Shown: positions 38,346-50,679 of the stretch, one piece after another
Layout of the letters: the number at the start of each line of letters is the position of its first letter
Numbering within the stretch: position 1 is the first letter of the stretch
DNA from: Lethocerus indicus
Lineage: Eukaryota > Arthropoda > Insecta > Hemiptera > Belostomatidae
Direction of reading: 5' to 3'
Assembly: GCA_019843655.1 (NCBI GenBank)
Contig: JACDQD010000003.1
Coordinates: 4,280,925 to 4,344,924 of the forward strand
Length of the DNA: 64,000 nt
Position numbers and translations under genes: made by a program
Notes under the pieces: model-generated
Databases searched by the model: none
What the model was told of the DNA's origin: nothing
What the model saw: only the letters and a program-made list of their open reading frames with translations

Positions 38346-41300
38346 CTTTGGATGTTTTTTGGGCATCCTCGCTACACTGTCACTGTCACTTGTACTGTGG
38401 TGGTTGTCTGTTTGTCGTGTGTGTATATGTATATATATGTCTTGTTATTGTGTTTTTGGGGGATGTTGTTTGTCTTATTTGGGTTGACAGGGATTTTATT
38501 AATCGGCTTAAGTCTCTGTCGGATTATTATTATTTGACGAAATCTACGGTATTCCAACCCTCGTACACCACAAAACAGGTAGTCCAAAGTAAATTAAATT
38601 TCCGATTTTGGGCGGGGGCAATATATTGGGGGGTAACATAATTACGAACCATAGTGGCCCCTTTAAGGATCTACTGTTACTACTAGCTAAATAGTGGGGC
38701 AGTAGTAGATAACATCACAAGATAATAATCACAAGTACATTGAATGGGGATTTACTCTGCGTATGACGTGTGGATATTAGAGTTGATGGAGAAGTTAAGA
38801 AGTACAATTATAATAAAGATAAATCCATTATAATATAAAAATCGGAATAAAAGTGTAGATGCCCCACTGGTAACCAACGAGCATAGCTACTGAAAATGGC
38901 CAAACCAGCCAGCAACTTCTAGATCGATACCGCATAACGGCAGTATATCTATTTTGGCGCGTCGTCGAATCGATCATAATAATAATAGTAAGTGAAAGTT
39001 AGGAAAAATTGTTGTAGCTTTGGACAGCGTTATAAGTGGGGGCAGTATTATTTTCGAATGGCGACGGCACAGCGATTGATTGCCTCTAACAAGGGCGGTC
39101 TTAATGCGTCAACATTTTAAACGCGTGGCAACCGTCCTGTTAAATAAATCACCGAGTCATCAAAATTCTCTTTAACGCTACATCAGAACGTTTTCGTCGA
39201 CAAACGAGGGAAACGGTATAAAATCATCTGACAGTTTAAATAAATTACGGGAAAGAGAGCGATAAAACTTCGATGTACTAAAAAAAAATTTCCCTTTTAA
39301 AAATGAGCTAGGTACTGAGTAGGTTTTATAAATCCAGATTGTAGGAGCATTTTATTGGCGATTCGCTAATTAAATATTTACCACAAAATGCATGATATTA
39401 GCTGACCCACCGAACAAGGTTAATCATCTAACATGAAATCAATATTGAAAGAAATTAACAGAATTTTCACCTAAGGTGTAACAGGTATTCAAATGTAATG
39501 TTTAATTCGGTTTATAATCCGACATTTTGCAAGCAATTACATATTCCATAACAATTTTCATTTACTACAGTTACCTTAATTTAATCAACGAATACTTTTA
39601 TCAATTTATTATACTAGTTCTTATTGGAACAGGAAGTAAAATATATTTGTCCAAACCGACGCAGTAATTCACTGGAGCGGAAAACAAAATCAATCGGCGA
39701 CACAATATATTATCACATCTGCATGTTAACTGCGCAAAAACCCGCACCTAATAATATATTCACACACTTGTCCGACACAATTTCGCATGCTTGATCAGCA
39801 ACAAGCAAATAAACATCAATATTCGATTAATTGTAATTTCCAAGGCGAAAAGAGGAGCGTGGGCTATGGGGCCGGGGGGGTGATAAATAACAAGCAGTTT
39901 TAATTAATCAGATCGCGGTATCAAATTATCGGCGAAACATCAATTAGTGACAGACAGACAAATATTTGATCACAGATATCAAAAGGAGAAAAAATAGGCC
40001 GTGCTGCATTAATGGAAACGACACATTTTATTTGACAATATTAAACCAAAACTCCACAGATTTTTAGTGCATAAATCAAAATATATTGCACTAAATATAC
40101 CATATATTATTATTATTAGATATTATCGACGAATATGAAAATGAAAATTCTACGGGAACCGAGAAGTAAAATACAAAATGAAAATAGATTTTCAAAAGAC
40201 GTAGACAACCACGAAAAGGACAGCAATTACTTTACAGTAATTAGTATCTCATTGCCAAATAATGGGAACTTCCAGATAGTCTATCGAGAACTGGAATCGA
40301 ATGACTGGCCAATCGACTTTCCAGAAAAGTAGGATAAATTCAGTCATCTCGCGTGCATTTTCGTTAAATTATAATAGAGAATGGTGACGATATGGCTGTA
40401 GTAAAGAACAGATTACATAAACCAAAAAATCTGACGAGCGATTTTAACAAAATTTTAGTAAATTAAGTAACTTTCGTTTCATACTTCATGTAACAATTCG
40501 AGAACAAATCACTACACATTTGTATTGGAAATATTACAACTTCCTATTTAACATTCTCCACTGTACTAACTGCCGAGCTGAACAGTATTTAGAATAGAAT
40601 TTCAATTATGCGAACAGCCCAGACAGGCACTATTAGCCAATGAAGGTAACCGCGAAAAGGCAGTTCGGCCTTGGACATTCAGCTAGGCCACCGTATTCAT
40701 TATTATAGACCACTGGATCCGTTCGACACTCTCCAACGTCCTTAGAAGCTTAGTTCGGACAGCTAGTTTCATATAATAACAATTCGATCTTTCTTCCCTT
40801 CAATAAAAAAGAAAAAATTGACCAATAATCTCAAAGATATCGTTCTTATCTGATACTGTGTTATTCTCAACGACCTTAAGCACGGTAACTACAATAATTT
40901 GCCATAGACCAAAATGTTCACGAATTAACATTGGCCAAGTCGGAGTAATTGCCGCACTTATAGACAATTTGGAAAAAGTAAATATTTTAAGACTTGCTCA
41001 ACCAAGTACAACTCTTCGCCCCCGGACGCTATTTGGATATATCCGCATTATATCAAACTCAAATTGAATTAGATCTAATGAATTAGACCCTTGAATTAGA
41101 CTAAAATTGAAGTGAAAAAGTAAGTTACCGAAAGCGAAAACCGTCAACGTAAAATCATTTATTAAAAGCCTACTACTTTTCCTCTACTATCTATACTTAA
41201 ATATACTCGGGTAGATGCATTTACAGTACACTCGATTCGAATTCAGTTTATTAGCAAATTCAATGGATATCACCCTTGTAGGTTGTGGGTATAGAATCAT

Positions 41301-44300
41301 ATAACCTTGACACTGATTTACACTATCAGTACTAAACACCTGTACACTTGTGCGGAACTCCACCAAAACTGAAATAATTCGGATCACACAAAAATTTCGC
41401 GAGCTAAATAGGTTTGAGAGTTGAAATTCTTAAAAGACAAAGTGATTAATTCACCCCGCCGGCTATTTCTTATCTGACCATCTATAATACATTAGCTTTG
41501 CCCGTGAACTCGTGCTCTCGCTATGCACTACGTTCCGCCCGCTTCCAGCCACCTTTCCTCTCACCGAAAGCCCAATACAGATGTTAAATTTTTGTAGAAC
41601 GTGGACCTACGCAGAGAATTAGGGAATGGGGGATGGGTCCGACAGTGAGGCTTTGGAATATCATAATTTAATAGGCCGCGTAATGTCCGAATGCTACTAG
41701 TGATGGTGACAAGAAGCTGACAGTTTCAGGACATAAAAAATACTTAAGGGAAGTGTATATGTAACCCACGGTAGTTCTGTGAAGAATTTCTGCTGTAGTT
41801 TCGCAGGCTATACAGTGTATCTATGCACATTAAGCCCACCCGAAGTGTTCGTTATCTGAGAATTTGGCGCGGCTATAAAAAGCCGAATTATTACTACGGA
41901 AACTGCTGTTTCGCGAACTTGATTTTACTTTCTACTTTCGGATTATATAGACCGTAAAAGGTCGAATTGTAAGTCCCTCGAAACGCACTGCGCCCCATCT
42001 CCGGGGTCCTTGAAACTCACCGCCCACCCACCTGACGCCCAGAGACGTCCGCCCCATAAAATAATTAAATGGTTTATTCGCCGGTATCTAATTAGACGAA
42101 AAGGAAGAATGAAGACCCTTACTTAAAAACGCGCGGTACTTATTATTGTCCGGGCGAAAAGAGGTCGGTACTTTATGTTCAAAGACCAGAAAAATCCTTC
42201 CCCCTTCCTAATACTTGGAAAAGGAGTAATCTCCAACGCCGAGAATTAAAACTAAGACTTTAAGTCATTCACCGAATACGACGATACTCACTCTATTCAT
42301 AGTACTCTACAAAAAAGAAAGCCGGTAAACAGGTAATATACAGAACGTGAAGCTCTCAGGGACAGTGTTCGTTGAAGAAGATTATCTTATATTAAAATAA
42401 ATAAATATAAATACATGAAAGGAAAGCATTTTCTCCTTTAAAAAATTGATACGTTAAATTGCATCTAGGATAGTTAGTTGCATGTATAAAGGTGACAAAT
42501 TATCTTTAATGAATCCCGCCCATAATATAGTGAATTCTTATTTAATATTATGGATGATTGTGAAATAAAATCATTGTCTTGGGAATATCTTAAAAATTTC
42601 AATCTCCCCAGTCGGTCACCACTTGGAAGAGAGCAAATACTCCAAAAACGAGAGCACGGACGTTGCGTATCTTCTCATATATATTTGGTCCCTCGTTTAA
42701 CTTGTTCGCACAGGAGAAAATACTGTAATTTTTATAAATATATTATTATAAAACTGTAAAAGAAAAGTATAAGTACGTAATGGAACTGGAGAGGAGACCG
42801 GATATAGGCAGTGTTTTCCGAGAGGAACTGGCGACATAGCTCGAACAAATCACATTTAGGTCGGAAGCATTAGGCAAAAACAAAGCCACCGCACTTCATT
42901 ATATAAACGCACGTGTTGAAGCCACTGAAATTACCGTTAACTCACAGAGCTGAGGCTTATATTTTAGCGAACAATAAAGCGACAACAACTTTGAATATAT
43001 TTTTCAATTCTAAAAGCTGAAAACAAAAATGTGTACTAACCATAATTTTGAGAATAGTCCAACGAGTTAGAAGAAAATATGAAGTTACTATCAAAAATTT
43101 CATACCGAATATTTCTGTATATCAAATCATCCATTAGTATCATTAGGCACCTTTAGTCAATCGAGTATTGATTTATGATAATCTAATCTTACGTAAAAAC
43201 AACTTTATAATAGAAGTTAATTGAACGTAGATTGAACACACTGACTTTGTTTCTAGAAGTATTTCCATAAATTAATAATTTCCTTATCCGGGCCAGATGT
43301 AATCATCACTCGATACAATTATCGAGAATCGAACGAGGCTGGTTTACTTGGTCGCGGTTCTTTCGAACCACTATTTAGTAGTGAGTAGAAAAAATGTATA
43401 ATGCTATCGTCCATACTATGTCCTCCCCCACTCTTCTGGCCCGAGACTAGTTGATGAAAGACTCGTTGGTTTTTCGCCATACCCGAACGGGCGAAAGGAG
43501 ACGTAATATCAGACGGGTGAGATCGAATTCCATACCAACGTGACCCACTATTGAACACTTTCAAACTATATTTGTAACATCAAGATAATTTCAATGTTCG
43601 AAACATTAGTTCGGCTGGAGAATCTGCCTTCAAAATAGTCAACTGATTTTTTCTCATCATTTTTTTCTATTAAACAGAATTCGTATTAAGCGATGTAAAA
43701 ACTTCTTTATTCTATTCCTCCGTTACAATTTCGACTACTGAAATACCATATTTAATGGGCGGAAAAACATTTTTCTGGTCAGCACATCCTAAATTACTAT
43801 TCCTAAAAAAGTTTATCGTCATAAGTATTCTTAAACAAATTTCTACACCAGGGTCATCCTTTGGTTTTGAACTTTAATTCTATCGAAATTAAACAATAAA
43901 CTACAGGAAAACAGACCACATTGTTAGCAATAATGGAAAATTGAATTTTCTTTGAAGGTGGCAGTAGCAAAATTTCGCCAAAAAAAAAATTAAAAGAAGG
44001 CTCCAAATTCAGCTCGGTGAGGGCGGCCGGAGGGCCCAGCAACTCGAAAGGTCAAAATAACAGGTTTTCGGGTGCGGGGTCCCGACATTAACATTGGCTC
44101 TACACGGCTCCCGCAGGGTAACAACTAAAAATCACTAAATTATACGGCACAAGAGTTTTAAACTGTTATGTAGATATTTGTGCTTTATGTCCCTATAAAC
44201 CTTTGTACATGATTGATTAATCGCGTTGTTTTGTACAGCTTTGTATTAATTTCTTACTTCAATAAATTGAAGCCTATTCGCCTGAGCATTACTTAACTAA

Positions 44301-45077
44301 TACCAACGGAATACTGCACGAGTGTGAAAACCCGGGGTAGTAGATGGAACAGAAAAGGAAGCTACAATTCTGCTCGAAATTTCGTTTCGCACAATTTTCG
44401 AATGGACCTACATTAAAAAAAATATCCAAAAATCTTTATATATAACCAAGTGTTAGGGGCCAATTGGAACGAGATCTATCCAACGCTCGATACCAACCTA
44501 GAATCGGGTCAACCCACCGCTAACAATACTCAGGAATGCTGTATGAGTCGCCGGCGGTTTTCTGAAAGCTCCTTTGTTGTACACAAAATAATAATTATGA
44601 CATCTTCCCTCTTTGTATTTACAGCCTGACGAAATAAATTCGCGACTATTCACTGGCAAAAAACCGTGAAAACTAAATCCACTAACACAACTCCCACCTC
44701 AACGCAAAGTTAATAAATGTCTCACAATTGTAATAATGTTAAACGCGTAAACAATTATTAAGTTCTACTCTGTGAATCAAATAGCAACACCTCGTACACA
44801 TGAAAAACGATCCCTAAATATCTCAGGCGGAATAATCTAGGTTGTAAATAATACAAGGGAATTGCGACTAAGGACGGGAACGATATATACTGGCATCAAT
44901 AAGATTTAATTCAGACGAACTATTATTATAGACTGAACGTCAGTTTTGCAATCAGCACGCTTTCATCATTTTTAAATATTCTTTGAACGTTCGTCTTATT
45001 CGAAATCAAGGCAGGGCCGGGAGGAAGAGGAACAAAAGTAAAGTACCAAGAGTGGGTGTGGTAGAAGTGGATCGAAC

Positions 45078-45350
45078 GTGCCCGGCGTAGTTCAGACGGT
45101 AGCATTTATTCGTTTGTTAAACTCATTTGAAAGGCTCAATTATTTATACAATTGAAATTATGTTGCATTAAATGACTCTGGTATTGGGTAAATATACGTA
45201 TGGATATTAAAATGGTTAGTATGACTGTTTCAGTTTGTGATGAGGAGGAGTTAGATGCCGGTTCGCACACCGCCCTGGTTAGGATCAGAAAGAGTTTGTG
45301 TTACAATAATGAAACTAGTTAGCGACTAGTCCGGTTTCAATACCGGCCTA
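45078..45350 (+). repeat. Decayed tRNA-derived SINE(s)
   Basis: A box A-like tagttcagacgg lies at 45088-45099 in the context cccggcgtagttcagacggtagc, close to the 5' end of a tRNA. Further on are gccggttcgcac (45257-45268, box B-like) and ccggtttcaataccgg (45331-45346, a small T-arm hairpin that matches 15250-15264). These may be two SINE fragments in series rather than one element; exact edges are not clear. Confidence 0.4.
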
Positions 45351-45571
45351 AACGTCAATGTAAATTAGCAGAAAACTAGCCATATTTACAATACAACGTG
45401 CAAAGCGAACAAGAACCAACTTCAGTTAAGGAACGAACTCGTTTATTTAATCCGCACTAAGCGTCCAAGCACAAGAGCTTAGGGAAGCGAGTGGATATTC
45501 CCTTCTCCCGCTGTGAGGTCGTCAATAAGGAACAGGAGAGCCCCAAAGGATAGGTTGCCAACCTCCGGAGT

Positions 45572-45614
45572 AAGAGAGAGAGAGAGAGAAAGAGAAAGAG
45601 AGATAGTGAGAGAG
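45572..45614. repeat. Imperfect GA/GAAA purine tract
   Basis: Mixed gagaga and agaaag units on the plus strand. Confidence 0.85.
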
Positions 45615-48013
45615 TTACGTCGCCGCCATTAGAAAGTAAACCGAAACCAACGCAATCCTTGGCCTCATCCTATTGTATAATGCAAGCCGCTATAACTAAA
45701 CCAATTACTTCTTGAAACCGACTTAAATCTCAGTTTAGACAGATCCGTCCTATAATCGGTCGGTACAATAATTTATCCGTTTAAGTGAAACGGAATCAAA
45801 CGGCAGATCGAGGAACCCATTACGACCCATTCAATGTCATCATACCGGAAAAACATCTTTTTTCCTGACAACAAACGTGGGAAAACGTCGATCGAAGTAA
45901 TTTCTAGTTTAAAATATTTATCGTTATTTTCCACACTTCCCCCGCGTTGTTCCGTCAATATCATTACAAATACTTACACCTTTTTATTGATTTAAAATTA
46001 TTATCTGGGATTTATCGACAACTATTATTCTCGACTTCTTAATTATCAATATTGAACACTACTATTATTTGTATCAACGAGTGATGTTCAAATGTATAAC
46101 TCAGATATGATAAGGATCAGGGGATATAACTTCGGTTTCTTCATTCCTTGTTCTCGAGGAACAATATTTTATGGGAAAAACCACACAGCCAACGACGACA
46201 GAACGACAAAAGAAAGCAAACAAAGCAAGAGAAAGGCCAGGGGCATGAAATAAAGACCGGGCGAGCCAAGAGGTAGGACTAATGGGAAAATTGAGAGAAC
46301 AATGACAAGTGCACGGGCCGACAAGTGTCTTAGAGACCCAAGTATAAAACAGTTCCTTAACTTATGATGACGTCAACTACAAACCCATTTTACACCCTCG
46401 TTATCAGATTGAAGACTACAAGTGGGAGTTAGTTTTAAGTTGAAAATACGTGGTGAAACTGTAATTAAATCTACATCTAATCAACTTTGTCGACAGCGTT
46501 TCTGGTTTTTATTGAACGTTTATTTTTTGAATATTTCCGGGTCGTTTGCCTGCGCGATTTGGCTAATACTAATAAGCTTGAACCCCTATTCGCCCACCAT
46601 ATTATTACATAGTACTGCAAAATTGGGCAAAAGTCAATTCCCAGGCGGTATCGTCCACGGGACTAAGAATAAACGATACGCGCACAGAAATTTAATACAC
46701 TTGAAAAAATCGATCAATCGACGCCACGCGATATAAATATATCAAATTTTAAAAATTGGGGGAAGTCATTGGGCTTTTCTACACGTTAATGGTGTTACTT
46801 GAACATCAATTTCGTATAATGTTGTGGAAATCAAGAAAACGTAAACAAAATTGTTTCAGTAAGTCTCTAAAGTCTTGGCAAACCATTTACATTATGAAGT
46901 GAATGTGAAGTGTTAATAGGATTCTTTTAAATTTAATATTGGACGCAACAATTTGCCAATTTGGAATTGGAAATATTTGTAAACGTGCTAAAAAAATATA
47001 TAAAGAGGTCGTTGGCTGGCTGTTATCCGACTTATGACACGATTTATTTCTGACTGGGCACAGTACCTGTCTTCAAGCACGTCCAACCTATGCTCCAGAT
47101 TTAACTGGCGAAAAGAATTTTTAGTTTACCGGAGATAGATATACCTAACGTCTAAAAGTGGCACAAGAAAGAACCAGAATCAGTTCAGCAGCTAATACTA
47201 AAACCTGGCTACTATGAACGATATTCACGCTTTGATTTAACTACTGCTAAACTAATGTTCAAAGGTGTTTAAATATGTTTAAAGAACATTTTGAATCAGT
47301 TTAAAATAAATACATGACTATTCATCCGAACTTCGCGGCGACAACTGACGATTTATTCATCACTAATTAGTAACAAAGCATCTTCTTTTAAGTCGAGAAT
47401 TATCTGTGTAATAATAATAGCCCGTCTAGGCTGAGGTGAAAGTACGAGAAATAGCAGCTCCAATATAGATTTCACCTTTTCTCGTTTAACTATCCGCGGA
47501 AATTCAATAACATCTTTCAAGTAGGGGGGAGGAGGAGGGGGCGTGGTCTGCACTAGCGTAACGAAACACCAGAGCAGAGAAAAGAATTTCTTTCGCACTA
47601 AAAAAAAATATTTTATGCGAAGCTGTCCATCTAATTACAATCTGGGAAAATCTTAATAAAATCCTCTAAATAATAGCCTAGCATGAATCATACATTTCAC
47701 ATTCCTAGAAATATCGTAAAGCATAAAGAAAGGTGATAGCTGGTACAAAATAAGGCATTAATATTCTCAAAAATTACAAAATATCAGAATCGTAAACCGA
47801 ATACAAAATTACTGTAGCAATTATTGCAATTTCAAATTAATGCGGAAGAACGGTCCTGAACTAATATTATATGCATCTACAAGTCACTTAACTGTACTTA
47901 TAAGACAATACCTAGTACATTATACCAACATAACTGGGTGTTCTTAACCACACCAAAATATTATGGCAACTATGAAAAAATATGCAATTAAAAATTAGAA
48001 TAGTTACAGAGAA

Positions 48014-48086
<73 letters not shown>

Positions 48087-48100
48087 ATATATTATATATC
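48014..48100. repeat. Compound (TG)n(AT)n microsatellite
   Basis: TG units from 48014 to 48040 pass directly into AT units to 48084, then into a degenerate AT stretch. Confidence 0.97.
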
Positions 48101-49399
48101 TACCTATGATTAATGTAAGAAGAAACATTTTCGTGTAGAATTATATATTAATTACTTCACTGTAAAACAATAACAAGAATTTAAGAAACGTCTTACACCT
48201 TTACTAAACGCACAGATACAGATAATTGTGTCAATTCAGCTGATCAATAGTTACTATTGCTTAATAAGGCACGATTACATTGGCAATTCGACCGCACAAA
48301 CCTGGAGACTGTGAAGCGGGACCGAAAAAATCGGGCAAATTAATTCCGGCTAACCTACATTAAAAAGCAGATAGTTTCGAAACTCTGTATCGGAGAGTAG
48401 GTTTGCGAGCAACAGAAGCGGCGATTCTTTGAAAAACAGAAACAACATCCCAGCGGTGCGGTCAAAATGCGACGAATCGTCAAAGGGTAGCGAACAAACG
48501 GATTTCGTTAAACGAGTTTAGAGATGTAAAAAAAATAAGACTTCAAATAAAGTCGAAGTCGCAGCTGCGTTTACTGAAACCGTAGTCTCCGACTTTATTC
48601 AACCGTCCGAACTCCGAACAACCGAGTCCGCTGTCCAATCTGGCGTAACGCGATGACACAAATTATACAGAACAATGCGTGGGTGAATCAATTTTCTGTC
48701 GAGTCGGGCCAACGGCGCAGCGTTACATAAAATTAATTAACGCGGTGTATCAAGGGAATTATCACTTCCAGATAACAGACGTCCACGCACATTATATCAA
48801 CATTTGAGTCAGACATTTTCTGTTCCATCCGGAGCCTTTTATCCGTATATAAATGTTTCTCTAATCAAAATTTAGAGGGTAATTTATCCGATACAATTGT
48901 CATTCAATAGGCCATCGGGCGTCCACAATAGCCAAACTATACTCCTTAAATTAATCAGGGTACGAGCAGGAAGTAAACCGAAAAACAAATTCCTTTGGCG
49001 GCCATCCTAATAGCTCGTGATGAAATCCGATAATTTTACTTAAAGTATTGTGCGTATTCATTAATAGCATTCTTTATGCCCTCCTGTTAAGCCCAATAAA
49101 GAAAACTCGGCATCAGTACTAAGCCATTAGTTCACAAAAAGGTGGCACCACAGGAAATTTATGCGTTATAGATGTGAGACTGAAAAGAACTGTCAAATAG
49201 AACTGAATACAGAAAAAATCTGTTGAAAAACAACGTGATTTTACACCTACGGATGTGCTTATAATTGACTGAGCCTCGTTGCCCCATTCATTCAACTGGC
49301 TCTACACAATATCCTGCTTGCTGAAAACTGCAAACTAACGATGTTCAGAAATCATTCTATTCTATTAATAGAGTAAAGGTCGGGCATACAATGATTTTC

Positions 49400-49403
<4 letters not shown>

Positions 49404-49491
<88 letters not shown>
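49404..49491. repeat. (CT)n microsatellite, interrupted
   Basis: CT units with one interruption (cctctccct) at 49432-49440. It is the complement-strand type of the GA tracts at 18.0 and 56.4 kb. Confidence 0.97.
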
Positions 49492-49494
<3 letters not shown>

Positions 49495-49879
49495 CTAACA
49501 CGCTCGGAAAAATCGCCTCGTTAATAATTCATGACGATTTTCAGGGGGTACACATCTAATGGCCGGAGGGAGCGAGAAAGGGGTAGGGGGGTGGTGGTGG
49601 TGGTTACGCCTCGACACGGGACACTGACCATTACATAACGTTTCGAACCCTAACGGCCGCCTCAACGCTCCGCTTCTTCTCCGTTCCCATAGCCCGAGAA
49701 CTTCAGTACTGTCCTTCAATTCTATACCTTTATCCGGACAACAAGCGGACAGAACAGAATATCAGAACAGGCGACAAGACAATAAGAATTACTTTTCAGC
49801 ATACTCATGTTCCTGCAGCATCAACTTTTCCTGTTGATCCAAAATTTATTGAAAACAGTTGATTTTTAGTAATCTAGTT

Positions 49880-50016
49880 GAATCGGTGTAAGTGCACCCA
49901 ACGAACTTTAGTTAAGTACATTTCCGCACCACACTCAGGGGGGCGGCGCTAGTTTCACAAAAATCATTCATTGAGTGCACTTGCACCGATAAACTAGCGC
50001 CCCTGAGTGTTGTGTT
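49880..50016. repeat. Interlocked pair of inverted repeats
   Basis: Segment A (atcggtgtaagtgcac, 49882-49897) is inverted at 49975-49990 with 15 of 16 matches. Segment B (49930-49955, cactcagg...gcgctagttt) is inverted at 49991-50014, with a 4-base length difference in its G run. The order is A, B, A', B', so the two pairings cross instead of nesting, and A' and B' abut. This is not a simple hairpin MITE. Confidence 0.7.
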
Positions 50017-50097
50017 AGATTAGTCTGAGATATGTTAGATATGAATGTCGTTTAGATATGTTAGTAACTAGTTTGGAATAACTTGTGCCCAGTATTC

Positions 50098-50190
50098 CCC
50101 ACTGAGAGACACAACTACTGAAGACGGCCAGCAGCCAAAACCGGTCTAGCGGAAGGCCAAAAGAGCGAGAGGAGAGAGAAGATCAAGACA
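50098..50190 (-). repeat. Dispersed repeat with core ctagaccggtttt, inverted copy
   Basis: On the plus strand this reads ctactgaagacggccagcag then ccaaaaccggtctagcgg, the reverse complement of the second core region at 38.25-38.32 kb with moderate divergence. It ends in a purine-rich gagcgagaggagagag stretch. Confidence 0.5.
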
Positions 50191-50613
50191 ACTACGGTAT
50201 TTTAATAACGTTTGGCGGATTCTCTTTCAAAGACTCTCGGAGAAATTCCGGCGGGGGAGTATGCCACTTCACGAAATACGAGTAAAAGAAAACCGGCTGA
50301 TGACCAATTAGGTGGAATAATGTCGGTAACAGTAACATAACGCCCCCCAATTCATCCATTGTTCTTGTGTCGGATTGCCACTCGTTATGTGTGCTCTAAT
50401 CGGCATCTTCGGGCCATTGTCTCGGACAAACACAAAACTGCCCGATTGTTTCGTCCCAAAACAGTTGACCGGAACTTGCTCGCCGAAATAAATTCCCACA
50501 GCGTTAAGATATAATTGCACCAGATTCTAACATAATAACTCGACATTTTTCACATTTTTGTTACATTCAGTTCATTAGACAGTTTTTTTTATATTTGGTG
50601 GGTAATATATATA

Positions 50614-50679
50614 AATCCCGGAAGCGTGGCCAGGGATCAGTGTCGTGTTTATCCAGGTGTGTACCGAATTTTCCTTCAA
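50614..50679 (+). repeat. SINE fragment, copy 2 of the 25.65-kb family
   Basis: It shares aatcccggaagcg (50614-50626) and accgaattttccttcaa (50663-50679) exactly with 25692-25704 and 25706-25722, in the same order and orientation. Copy 1 has a single base between the blocks; here 36 bases separate them. The box A half is not present. Either this copy carries an insertion or copy 1 has a deletion. Confidence 0.5.

Larger units (their letters stand above)
38346..49403. other. Non-coding, AT-rich; no gene recognised
   Basis: Frames are short (at most 104 codons) and without motifs. A G-rich stretch at 47523-47548 (ggggggaggaggagggggcg) could form a quadruplex. A moderately GC-balanced stretch at 48400-48960 holds no repeats and may be regulatory; this cannot be shown from sequence alone. 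Confidence 0.55.
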
